Part shown: positions 11,041-19,102 of the stretch, one piece after another
How positions within the stretch are numbered: the first letter of the stretch is position 1
Layout of the letters: every line of letters begins with the position of its first letter
Source: CAYUZU01 sp964448675
GTDB lineage: Bacteria > Planctomycetota > Phycisphaerae > UBA1845 > Fen-1342
Assembly: GCA_964448675.1 (NCBI GenBank)
Contig: CAYUZU010000009.1
Location: forward strand, 62,001-126,000
DNA: 64,000 nucleotides
Reading direction: 5' to 3'
Notes under the pieces: model-generated
What the model was told of the DNA's origin: nothing
Database searches by the model: none
The model's input: the letters and a program-made list of their open reading frames with translations, nothing else
Position numbers and translations under genes: made by a program

Positions 11041-12167
11041 ACGTTTTCCTTCGTTTCGACCGCCAGGGGGCCGGCGGCGAACGCCCGCTGCCACGCGGCA
11101 AACGTGCCGGCGGCGATCGCGTCGCGCAGTTGCGCCATCAGCCCCTGGTAGAAGTGGATATTATGCAGGGAAACGAGCGTGCCTCCAAGCACCTCGTCGC
11201 TCATCAGCAGGTGCCGCAGGTAGCCACGCGTGAAATGCCGGCAGGCGTGACAGCCGCAGTCGGCGTCGAGCGGCGCGTCGGCCAGCTTGTGGCACGCGTT
11301 GCGCAGCCGGATCGTCCCCTCGCTGGTGAAGACGTAGCCCTTGCGGCCGTTGCGCGTCGGCAGCACGCAGTCGAACTGGTCGATGCCGGCGGCGACAGCG
11401 CGCACGAGATCCTGCGGCATGCCGACGCCCATCAGGTAACGCGGCCGGTCAGGCGGCAACTCGTCGGCAAAGGCATCAAGCAGTCGGTACATGTCGGGCG
11501 GCGGCTCCCCGACGGACAGCCCGCCAATGGCGTAGCCGTCGAAGCCGATGTCCACCAGGCCCGCGAGGCAGCGGCGCCGCAGCTCGACATCGAGCCCGCC
11601 CTGCACGATGCCGTACAGCGCCTGGTCGGTGCGGGCGTGGGCGTCCTGGCAGCGCCGGGCCCATTCGATGGTCCGCCGGACGGCAGCCTCAAGCACGTCG
11701 GGGGGCGCGGGCAGCGGTGGGCATTCGTCGAGCACCATGACGATGTCGGCGCCGAGTTGATTCTGAATCTCCATGGCGGAGGCCGGCGTGAGCCGCACCC
11801 ACGCGCCGTCAATGTGCGAGCGAAAGGCAACGCCATCGTCGTCAATGTCGCGCAGCTCGGCGAGGGAGAAAACCTGGTAGCCGCCGCTGTCGGTGAGAAG
11901 CGGGCCGTCCCAGGCCATAAAGCGGTGCAGGCCGCCGAAATAGCCGACAACCTCGGCGCCCGGGCGAAGCATGAGGTGGTAGGTGTTGGCCAGCACGATG
12001 CTCGTGCCGGTGTCGCGGAGCTGGGCCGGCGTGACGCCCTTGATCGCGCCGCGCGTGCCGACCGGCATGAACGCCGGCGTCTCGACGGTGCCGTGCGGCG
12101 TGTGCAGCCGGCCGCGGCGGGCCTTGCCGCAGGTCGCGGTCAGTTCGAATGAGAATCGGTCGGGCAC
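11037..12167 (-). CDS. tgt: Queuine / preQ1 tRNA-guanine transglycosylase
   Basis: Exchanges guanine-34 for preQ1 in GUN-anticodon tRNAs, including the tRNA-Tyr encoded 1.6 kb away. Motifs: HGTVETPAFMPVGTRGAIKGV at the N-terminus, LLTDSGGYQVFSL with the catalytic Asp, the GG(L)SVGEP loop, PRYLMGVGMPQDL, and a zinc site CxCxxC (CGCHAC plus the preceding Cys) with His in LHNIHFY. I chose GTG at 12167 because it gives 376 residues, the usual length. The frame stays open to 12251 (404 residues) but the extra N-terminus is not family-like and neither start has a good ribosome site, so the start is uncertain. Confidence 0.93.
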   Translation of the reverse strand: MPDRFSFELTATCGKARRGRLHTPHGTVETPAFMPVGTRGAIKGVTPAQLRDTGTSIVLANTYHLMLRPGAEVVGYFGGLHRFMAWDGPLLTDSGGYQVFSLAELRDIDDDGVAFRSHIDGAWVRLTPASAMEIQNQLGADIVMVLDECPPLPAPPDVLEAAVRRTIEWARRCQDAHARTDQALYGIVQGGLDVELRRRCLAGLVDIGFDGYAIGGLSVGEPPPDMYRLLDAFADELPPDRPRYLMGVGMPQDLVRAVAAGIDQFDCVLPTRNGRKGYVFTSEGTIRLRNACHKLADAPLDADCGCHACRHFTRGYLRHLLMSDEVLGGTLVSLHNIHFYQGLMAQLRDAIAAGTFAAWQRAFAAGPLAVETKENV

Positions 12168-12273
12168 GTGTCTGCCAATGTGGGTCCGAAGTGTCGCGGC
12201 CGGCGTGCCGCGCGAACGGACCAGGGACGGGGATCGACCGGCGACCGCCACGAACCGCGGCCGCCGTACCGGC

Positions 12274-13596
12274 CTACTTGGTGGACAACTGCAAGCCGAA
12301 GTCGGCCAGGCGCGACTTGATCTCGTTCAGCGAGGTTACGCCGAAGTTCCGCGTCGCGAGCAGGTCCGACTCGGAGTATTGCACGAGATCGCCCAGGCTC
12401 TGGACGTTGAGCCGCTGGAGGCAGCGCCGCGAGCGCACCGACAACTCGAGCTCCGAGACCGACTTGGACAACGTGGCCTCCTGGCCGGGCGGCACGGTGC
12501 TCTTCGGGGCGGGTGCGGGGGGCTCGGCCTCGGCGACTTCGATTTCTTCGGGGGACTGGCCGAGGCGCAGGCCCTTGGCCGACAGCAGCTGCTTGATCTC
12601 GGCGAGCGAGGTCTCGCCGAAGTTCTTGTAGGCAAGCAGCTCGGCCTCGCTGAGCTTCATCAGTTCGCCGATGGTGCGGATGTTCATCTTCTTGAGGCAG
12701 TTCCGGGCCCGTACCGACAGCTCGAACTCCGACAGCGGCGTATTCAGCAGGCGGGTGCGCGCATCGACGGGCTGTTCGCCGATCTCCTCGAACTCCATCT
12801 CGCGACAGCTCTCGACGCTCTTGAAGAACAGGCGGGCCCGCTTGTGGCTCGGAAAGGCCTTCAGCACACGCCGCAGGCACTCGGCCGATTCATCGTAGCG
12901 GCCGCGGTCCTCGTACATGACAGCCGCGTTCATCAGGGCGTTGACATGGGCCCGCGGCTCGCCGGACAACTGGTCGTACAGCCGCAGCGCCTCGTCGTCT
13001 TCGCCGCAGAGATCATAGAGCCGGGCGCAACGGAACAGCGTCGGGACGTGGTCCTCGTCGAACTCCAGCGCCTTCTCGTAGGCATCCATCGCGGTCTCGC
13101 GGTCGTCGCGGGCCTCGGCCAGCACGCCCCGGAGGTAGTGCCACTCGACGCGTTCGTGGCCGGCGGATTCGTGCTGCTGAACGAGCTTGTCGGCTTCGTC
13201 GGGGTTGCCGGCCCGGACGTGCACCTCGGCGACGCGCATCGCCGTATCGAGCGGGTCCCAGCCCTGCCGGCCGGCCGACTCGAAGAAGCGTATCGCATCT
13301 TCAAAGCGGTTGAGGCCGAGGGCGGCCTCGGCGGCGTAATAGTCCCGTAAGGCGCTGGCCGCGGCCTTGTCGAACTGGGTCAGCGCCTCCGTAAACTGCC
13401 CGAGGATGAGGTAGCCGACCGCCAGCTTGAGCGGATCGCCGTCCGCCTCCTGCTCCTCGAGGATGGCGTCGAAACGCTCGCGGGCGCGAAACGAGGCATG
13501 AGCCGCGTTCGCGTATTGCGCGATCACGTCGCGGTTCAGTTCGGCTTCTTCGAAGTACGTGGACAGGTCAACGGTTTCGGTCGTCATGTTGCTCAT
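12274..13596 (-). CDS. TPR protein with two RNA polymerase alpha-CTD domains
   Basis: A 440-residue protein read from the ATG at 13596, 6 nt after GGGGAG; a longer start at 13626 lacks one. Residues about 54-270 are TPR-type helical repeats. Residues about 287-346 and 378-438 are two copies of the RNA polymerase alpha C-terminal domain. Copy 1 has ELSVRARNCLKK and NFGETSLAEIK; copy 2 has ELSVRSRRCLQR and NFGVTSLNEIK. Compared with E. coli alpha-CTD, the DNA-contact Arg265, Gly296, Ser299 and Glu302 equivalents are kept in both. Asn268 is kept only in copy 1, and Lys298 is Thr in both. There is no alpha-NTD. I infer a nucleoid- or promoter-binding regulator; the true role is unknown. Confidence 0.88.
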   Translation of the reverse strand: MSNMTTETVDLSTYFEEAELNRDVIAQYANAAHASFRARERFDAILEEQEADGDPLKLAVGYLILGQFTEALTQFDKAAASALRDYYAAEAALGLNRFEDAIRFFESAGRQGWDPLDTAMRVAEVHVRAGNPDEADKLVQQHESAGHERVEWHYLRGVLAEARDDRETAMDAYEKALEFDEDHVPTLFRCARLYDLCGEDDEALRLYDQLSGEPRAHVNALMNAAVMYEDRGRYDESAECLRRVLKAFPSHKRARLFFKSVESCREMEFEEIGEQPVDARTRLLNTPLSEFELSVRARNCLKKMNIRTIGELMKLSEAELLAYKNFGETSLAEIKQLLSAKGLRLGQSPEEIEVAEAEPPAPAPKSTVPPGQEATLSKSVSELELSVRSRRCLQRLNVQSLGDLVQYSESDLLATRNFGVTSLNEIKSRLADFGLQLSTK

Positions 13597-13773
13597 CGCT
13601 CCCCGCGCTGAGTCCCTAAACATCATTCCATAATCCTGTTATGATACCCAGCCTGTTGGGGACCGCAAGGCCCGGCCGAGCCTGCGTCCCCGGGGGGCGG
13701 TGCCCCGTGCGCCGATCGCCTGGACCACCGCGGCGCCCACGGGCCGCCGCAGCCGTGATACGGAAGGAAACCG

Positions 13774-16700
13774 ATGCCTGCCACCGAATCGCTATTCCGG
13801 CGTCAGCTCGACCAGCGGATTCTCGTGTTCGACGGGGCCATGGGCACCAGCATCCACGCCCTGGACCTGCCGCTGAGCGACTACAACGACCTCGAAAACT
13901 GCTCGGAAATCCTCAACCAGACGCGTCCGGACGCGATCGAGCAGATCCACCGCAGCTTCCTCGAGGTCGGCTGCGACGTGGTCGAGACCAATACATTCGG
14001 GGCCAACCGGATCGTACTGGCCGAGTTCGACCTCGCCGACCAGTCACGGGAACTGAACGTCGCCGCGGCCCGGATCGCCCGGCGGGCGGTCGACGCGTAT
14101 ACCTCCGACGAGCAGCCGCGGTTCGTGGCGGGCTCGGTGGGGCCGGGCACGCGGCTGGTATCGCTGCGGCAGACGACGTACGACGTGCTGGTGGAGAGCT
14201 ACACCGAGCAGATGTGCGGCCTGCTCGAGGGCGGCGTCGACGTGCTGCTCATCGAGACCTGCCAGGACATCCTCCAGACCAAGGCCGCCATCCAGGCCGC
14301 CCGGCAGGCCTACGACGCCACCGGCATCGTCGTGCCGCTCATGTGCCAGGTCACCATGGAAACCACCGGCACCATGCTCATGGGCACCGACGTCGCGGCC
14401 GCAGTCACGACGCTGGAGGCCTTCCCCGAGGTGGACGTGATCGGGCTCAACTGCGCCACCGGGCCGCAGGAGATGAGCGAGCACATCCGCTACCTGTCCA
14501 AGCACTGCCGCCGCAAGCTCAGCGTGCTGCCCAACGCCGGCCTGCCGCAGGTGGTCGACGGCAAGCCGCATTTCCCGCTGACGCCCGACGAGCTGGCCCG
14601 CTGGCTGCGTGAATTCGTCGTCGATGATGGCGTCAACATCGTCGGGGGGTGCTGCGGCACGACGCCCGAGCACATCCGGGCGGTGGCGGCGGCGGTCGCC
14701 GATCTGAAACCCCAGCCGCGCGAGGTGACCCACGAGCCGGCAATCAGCAGCCTGTACCAGTCGGTGCCGATGCGGCAGGAGAAGAGCTTCCTGATCGTCG
14801 GGGAGCGCTGCAACACCAACGGCTCGCGCAAGTTCAAGCGGCTGATCGAGGAGGCGGACATCGAGGGCATGATCGAGATGGCCAACGAGCAGGTGCGCGA
14901 GAGCGCCCACGTGCTCGACGTGTGTGTCGACTACGTCGGCCGCGACGGCGTCCCGGACATGCACAACGTCATCAACAAGTTCGGGAGCGACGTCAACGCG
15001 CCGCTCATGCTCGACAGCACCCAGCCGGAGGTCGTCGAAGCCGGCCTCAAGCTCGCCGGCGGCAAGTGCATCGTCAACTCGATCAACCTCGAGGACGGCG
15101 AGGAGAAGCTCGAACGCATCGCGCGCCTGTTGCGCCAGTACGGCGCTGCCGTCGTCGCGCTGACCATCGACGAGGATCCGCAGGAGGCGATGGCCAAGAC
15201 CGCCGACCGCAAGCTCGCGATCGCGACGCGCATCCACGACCTGCTCACCAACCGCCACGGCATCGCCGAGGAGAACATCTTCTTCGACTGTCTCACCTTC
15301 CCGATCACCACCGGCAATCCGGAAGACCGCCGCCTGGGGCTGGAAACGCTCGACGGCATCGAGCGCGTGATGCAGCAACTGCCGAACTGCCAGTCGATTC
15401 TCGGCGTCAGCAACGTCAGCTTCGGCCTGGTGCCCGCAGCGCGGGTGGTGCTCAACTCGGCGTTCCTGTACGAGGCGTGCCAGCGCGGTCTGACCGCGGC
15501 CATCGTGCATGCCGGCAAGATCATCCCGCGCAACCAGATCAGCGACGAGCGCTGGGCGGCGGCGCTCGACCTGATCTACGACCGTCGCGACAGGCACGAT
15601 CCGCTCGAGCACTACATCGGGCTGTTCAGCGCGGGCGAGCAGATCGGCGAGAAGACCCCGATCGCCGATCTGCCGATCGAGGAGCGCCTGCAACAGCGCA
15701 TCATCGACGGCAACAAGCAGGGCCTCGGCGACGATCTCGACGAGGCCATGCACAAGTACAACCCGATCTACATCATCAACGAGTTCCTGCTGGCCGGCAT
15801 GAAGGTCGTGGGCGACCTGTTCGGCGCGGGCCAGATGCAGTTGCCGTTCGTGCTCAAGAGCGCCGAGACCATGAAGGCCGCCGTCGCCCACCTCGAACCC
15901 TTCATGGAGAAGAAGGAAGGCCAGGACAAGGGCAAGCTCGTGCTGGCCACCGTCCGCGGCGACGTGCACGACATCGGCAAGAACCTCGTCGACATCATCC
16001 TCACCAACAACGGCTACAAGGTCTACAACCTCGGCATCAAGCAGCCGATCGCCAACGTGATCACCGCCTTCCGCGAGCACAAGGCCGACGCGATCGGGCT
16101 CTCCGGCCTGCTGGTGAAATCGACCATCGTAATGCGCGAAGACCTCGAGGTCCTCAACGAGCAGGGCCTGACGCCGCCCGTGATTCTCGGCGGCGCCGCC
16201 CTCACGCGCAAGTACGTCGAAGGCGACCTGCAAGCGGTCTACAACGGCCAGGTGCACTACGCCAAGGATGCCTTCGGCGGGTTGAAGCTCATGGGCGACA
16301 TCATGGCCGCGCCACCGGTCGTCGCCGCTGCCGGAGCCGAGGAAGAGGTCGGCCCGCCGGTCGAGCCGCCCACGCCGCAGGAAGTCCGCGTGCTGGCCGA
16401 GAAGCGCTACGGGCTCAAGCCGCTGGACTACGAGACGGCCGAGGCGGAGGTGGCCGCACGCGAGGCCGCGGCGCGCGAGGAAGCCGGCGAAGCGGAGGAA
16501 ACCCCACACTCCGACATCGGCCACGAGCAGCCGGTGCCGCGGCCGCCGTTCTGGGGCTCACGCGTGCTGGAGCAGATCCCGATCAAGGCGCCGCTGGGGT
16601 TCATCAACGAGACGATGCTGTTCCAGGTGCAGTGGGGCTTTCGCAAGAAACGCCGCGCCGCCGACGAATGGAAGCGCTACATCGATGCCGAGGTGCGACC

Positions 16701-17355
16701 GATCTATCGCGACCTGGTCGAGCGTTGTGAGCGCGAGGGCATCATCCAACCCCGGGCCATCTACGGCTACTGGCCATGCAACGCCGACGGCGACGACCTG
16801 CTCATCTTCGCGCCGCCCGCGAAGGAGTTCGACCGGCCGGAGCTGCACGGCGAGCTGATCGCGCGCTTCACGTTCCCGCGCCAGCGCAAGCACCCCTACT
16901 GGTGCCTGTCCGACTTCTGGCGGCCGGTGCAGGAGGGTGCGGTCGACGTGGCGGCGTTTACGCTTGTCACCGCCGGCCGGCGTGTCAGCGAGGTCGCCCG
17001 CCAGTGGTTCGAGAACAACGAATACCAGCAGTACCTCTTCCTGCACGGGCTCGGCGTGGAGCTGGCAGAGGCGCTGGCCGAGTATATCCACAAGCAGGTG
17101 CGCGTCGAGCTCGGCGTGGCGCAGGACGACGCCCGCGATCTCGGCAAGCTGTTCCAGCAGGGCTACCAGGGCAGCCGCTACAGCTTCGGCTACCCCGCCT
17201 GTCCCAACCTCGAAGACCAGGAACCGCTCATGCGGCTGCTCGACAGCGAGCGCATCGGCGTGGCGCTGAGCGACGAGTATCAGCTCGACCCCGAGCAGTC
17301 CACCAGTGCGATCATCACCTACCACCCCGAGGCGCGCTATTTCAATGTGCGCTGA
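13774..17355 (+). CDS. metH: Cobalamin-dependent methionine synthase
   Basis: A full-length 1193-residue enzyme that moves a methyl group from 5-methyl-THF to homocysteine through cobalamin. Domains in order: homocysteine-binding barrel (1 to about 310, zinc ligands Cys227, Cys293, Cys294); pterin-binding barrel (about 340-600); cobalamin cap and Rossmann B12 domain with DVHDIGKN (His732 is the expected lower axial ligand); an extended Glu/Ala-rich linker (about 850-925); and the reactivation domain with YSFGYPACP and QSTSAIITYHP. A GGAAGG ribosome site precedes the ATG. I looked for a cobalamin or SAM riboswitch in the 178-nt divergent gap and saw none. Confidence 0.96.
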   Translation: MPATESLFRRQLDQRILVFDGAMGTSIHALDLPLSDYNDLENCSEILNQTRPDAIEQIHRSFLEVGCDVVETNTFGANRIVLAEFDLADQSRELNVAAARIARRAVDAYTSDEQPRFVAGSVGPGTRLVSLRQTTYDVLVESYTEQMCGLLEGGVDVLLIETCQDILQTKAAIQAARQAYDATGIVVPLMCQVTMETTGTMLMGTDVAAAVTTLEAFPEVDVIGLNCATGPQEMSEHIRYLSKHCRRKLSVLPNAGLPQVVDGKPHFPLTPDELARWLREFVVDDGVNIVGGCCGTTPEHIRAVAAAVADLKPQPREVTHEPAISSLYQSVPMRQEKSFLIVGERCNTNGSRKFKRLIEEADIEGMIEMANEQVRESAHVLDVCVDYVGRDGVPDMHNVINKFGSDVNAPLMLDSTQPEVVEAGLKLAGGKCIVNSINLEDGEEKLERIARLLRQYGAAVVALTIDEDPQEAMAKTADRKLAIATRIHDLLTNRHGIAEENIFFDCLTFPITTGNPEDRRLGLETLDGIERVMQQLPNCQSILGVSNVSFGLVPAARVVLNSAFLYEACQRGLTAAIVHAGKIIPRNQISDERWAAALDLIYDRRDRHDPLEHYIGLFSAGEQIGEKTPIADLPIEERLQQRIIDGNKQGLGDDLDEAMHKYNPIYIINEFLLAGMKVVGDLFGAGQMQLPFVLKSAETMKAAVAHLEPFMEKKEGQDKGKLVLATVRGDVHDIGKNLVDIILTNNGYKVYNLGIKQPIANVITAFREHKADAIGLSGLLVKSTIVMREDLEVLNEQGLTPPVILGGAALTRKYVEGDLQAVYNGQVHYAKDAFGGLKLMGDIMAAPPVVAAAGAEEEVGPPVEPPTPQEVRVLAEKRYGLKPLDYETAEAEVAAREAAAREEAGEAEETPHSDIGHEQPVPRPPFWGSRVLEQIPIKAPLGFINETMLFQVQWGFRKKRRAADEWKRYIDAEVRPIYRDLVERCEREGIIQPRAIYGYWPCNADGDDLLIFAPPAKEFDRPELHGELIARFTFPRQRKHPYWCLSDFWRPVQEGAVDVAAFTLVTAGRRVSEVARQWFENNEYQQYLFLHGLGVELAEALAEYIHKQVRVELGVAQDDARDLGKLFQQGYQGSRYSFGYPACPNLEDQEPLMRLLDSERIGVALSDEYQLDPEQSTSAIITYHPEARYFNVR

Positions 17356-17393
17356 CGCGGTGGCCCGCGGCTTGCGTGTATGATGGGTATCGT

Positions 17394-17431
17394 GGTGCCT
17401 GGCGGGTCCCGCCCCGCCGCCAGGAGGCACC
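17394..17431 (+). terminator. Long GC hairpin after metH
   Basis: GGTGCCTGGCGG pairs with CCGCC-AGG(A)GGCACC around a short loop, one base bulged. It sits 38 nt after the metH stop. No T-run follows, so it is either a mRNA 3' stabiliser or a weak terminator rather than a classical intrinsic one. Confidence 0.35.
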
Positions 17432-17458
17432 AGAGCGCCTTACTCACGATCGCTGAGA

Positions 17459-17503
17459 ACTGACGACTGTTGACCGACATCTGACGACTCACACGGACGA
17501 CTG
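17459..17503. repeat. Degenerate CTGACGACT repeat in an intergenic leader
   Basis: Three close copies of TGACGACT or GGACGACTG-like units (ACTGACGACTG, ATCTGACGACTC, CGGACGACTG) separated by 10-20 nt, just before the zinc-ribbon gene. The reverse complement CAGTCGTCAG recurs in tandem at 59290-59325. Confidence 0.45.
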
Positions 17504-17509
17504 TTCGCC

Positions 17510-18952
17510 ATGCGTTGCAAGACGTGCGATTACCGGCTGTGGAACCTCACTGAGCGGCGCTGCCCGGAATGCGGCAGTCCGTTCAGGCCCAGCGAGTTCG
17601 AATTCGCGCCGAACACGGTGCAGTTCTGCTGCCCGCACTGCCGCCAGCCCTACTACGGCACCGACGAGAAGGGGCTGCTCGATCCGCGCTCGTTCGACTG
17701 CGTCGCCTGCGGCCGGCCGGTCGATCTCGACGAGACGGTCCTGCTGCCGACCGAGGGCGTCGAGGAGGAGCAGACGAGCCCCTACGTCACGCCGTGGCTG
17801 CGGCGCGACAAGCGCGGCTGGGTGCGCGCGTGGCTGACCACCGTCGGCCTGGGCCTGGTGCAGCCCGCAAAGCTCATGCGCGGCGTGCCGCTGAACAGCC
17901 CGGGGTGGCGCGCGTCGCTGTTCGCACTGATTACCCTGTTCGTGACGGTCGCCGTGAGCATCTTGCCGCTCGGGCTGATCGTGCTGCTGCCGATGATGGC
18001 GGCGGGGACGCCGGGCGGGGCCGTGCCGCCCCTGTATGTCGTGGTCGGGCTGATCGGCCAATGCCTGCTGGCAACGGCAGTCAGCATGGTCGCCCTGGTC
18101 ATCTGGACACTGCTGGTGCACCTGGTGCTGCGTCTCACCGGCCCCACCGCCGGCCGCATGGGGCGCACGCACCAGGCGCTGGCCTACAGCACGGGCGGCA
18201 ACGCGGCGTCGGCCGTTCCCTGCCTGGGGCTCTACCTCGGCTGGATCTGGTGGGTGGCCAGCGCTGTCGGGACGGTGAAGGAAGGGCAGCGCGTGACGTG
18301 GCTACGGGCGGCGGCGGCCGTGCTGCCGTGGCCGCTGCTGTCGCTGGGGAGCCTGATCGGGCTGTTCGTGTGGGGGATCTGGGCCGCGAATTCCGCGATG
18401 AACTACGCCACCGCCACGTCCGACATCAACTCGCTCGTGGTCATGCTGAACCTCGCCGGGCAGCGCGACGGTACGTACCCGCCGCACGCACTGGCCCTGA
18501 TGCAGGACTCGGCGACGCCCTGGTCGTACGTCGCGGGGGATACCGACACGTTCCCGGAGGACGTGGCGGTGGCCGACAAGACGCTCGATCAGCTCTTCAC
18601 GATGTCGCCGGCCGCGCTGCAAGGGGTCATCGACACCGTCGAGCAGAACATGGACCCCAACGCGCCCGCCCACCGGGTGGGCGATTTCGTGTTCACCTAC
18701 CGCGGCATCGACCCGGAAGCCGAGGCGCCTGGCCTGTGGCTGGTTGTCTTCTATCCCGATCCCGCAGCGAACTGGCAGCCTGCGCCCGCGGACACCATCG
18801 CCGCAGGCACCCTGGGCAACGGCGTCATCGAGTTTTCCTTCAGCAACCTGCCGGCCGAACTCGCAGACCAGAATCGCCTGCGCGCCGACCACGGCCTGCC
18901 GCCATTACCGGACCCCGGCACCGTCGGGGCCCCCGCGGCGAACTCGCCATGA
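17510..18952 (+). CDS. Zinc-ribbon plus multi-pass membrane protein of unknown function
   Basis: A 480-residue protein. The N-terminus has two zinc-ribbon-like knuckle pairs (CKTC...CPEC and CPHC...CVAC, residues 3-65). Then come about five hydrophobic helices (roughly residues 140-300) resembling Yip1-type membrane domains, and a soluble C-terminal domain of about 170 residues with an alternating pattern. The architecture is common in planctomycetes but I know no assigned role. No Shine-Dalgarno precedes the ATG; the leader instead carries CTGACGACT repeats. The next gene begins 150 nt downstream on the same strand. Confidence 0.72.
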   Translation: MRCKTCDYRLWNLTERRCPECGSPFRPSEFEFAPNTVQFCCPHCRQPYYGTDEKGLLDPRSFDCVACGRPVDLDETVLLPTEGVEEEQTSPYVTPWLRRDKRGWVRAWLTTVGLGLVQPAKLMRGVPLNSPGWRASLFALITLFVTVAVSILPLGLIVLLPMMAAGTPGGAVPPLYVVVGLIGQCLLATAVSMVALVIWTLLVHLVLRLTGPTAGRMGRTHQALAYSTGGNAASAVPCLGLYLGWIWWVASAVGTVKEGQRVTWLRAAAAVLPWPLLSLGSLIGLFVWGIWAANSAMNYATATSDINSLVVMLNLAGQRDGTYPPHALALMQDSATPWSYVAGDTDTFPEDVAVADKTLDQLFTMSPAALQGVIDTVEQNMDPNAPAHRVGDFVFTYRGIDPEAEAPGLWLVVFYPDPAANWQPAPADTIAAGTLGNGVIEFSFSNLPAELADQNRLRADHGLPPLPDPGTVGAPAANSP

Positions 18953-19102
18953 GGCCCGCGCGGCGTCGGATTGCGCTTGCCCGCTGGGCGCGTTCCCGTA
19001 CAATCCGGGCGAGCCGAACGTTTGACGCGGGCGGGCCATCGCAGGCGTCATCATCGTGTCAGTTGTGATCACAGGGCCGTCAACTCACGCGGAGTCACAC
19101 AC

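Noticed and set aside
9335..11233. A 632-codon plus-strand frame across the tRNA, DUF58 and yajC
   Set aside because: It runs through the tRNA-Tyr gene and antisense to two well-supported genes.
13597..13773. Cobalamin or SAM riboswitch before metH
   Set aside because: The gap is short and I could not find the conserved B12-box or SAM-type stem pattern.
14044..16524. An 826-codon minus-strand frame inside metH
   Set aside because: Antisense shadow of a complete methionine synthase; no start signal and no family motifs.
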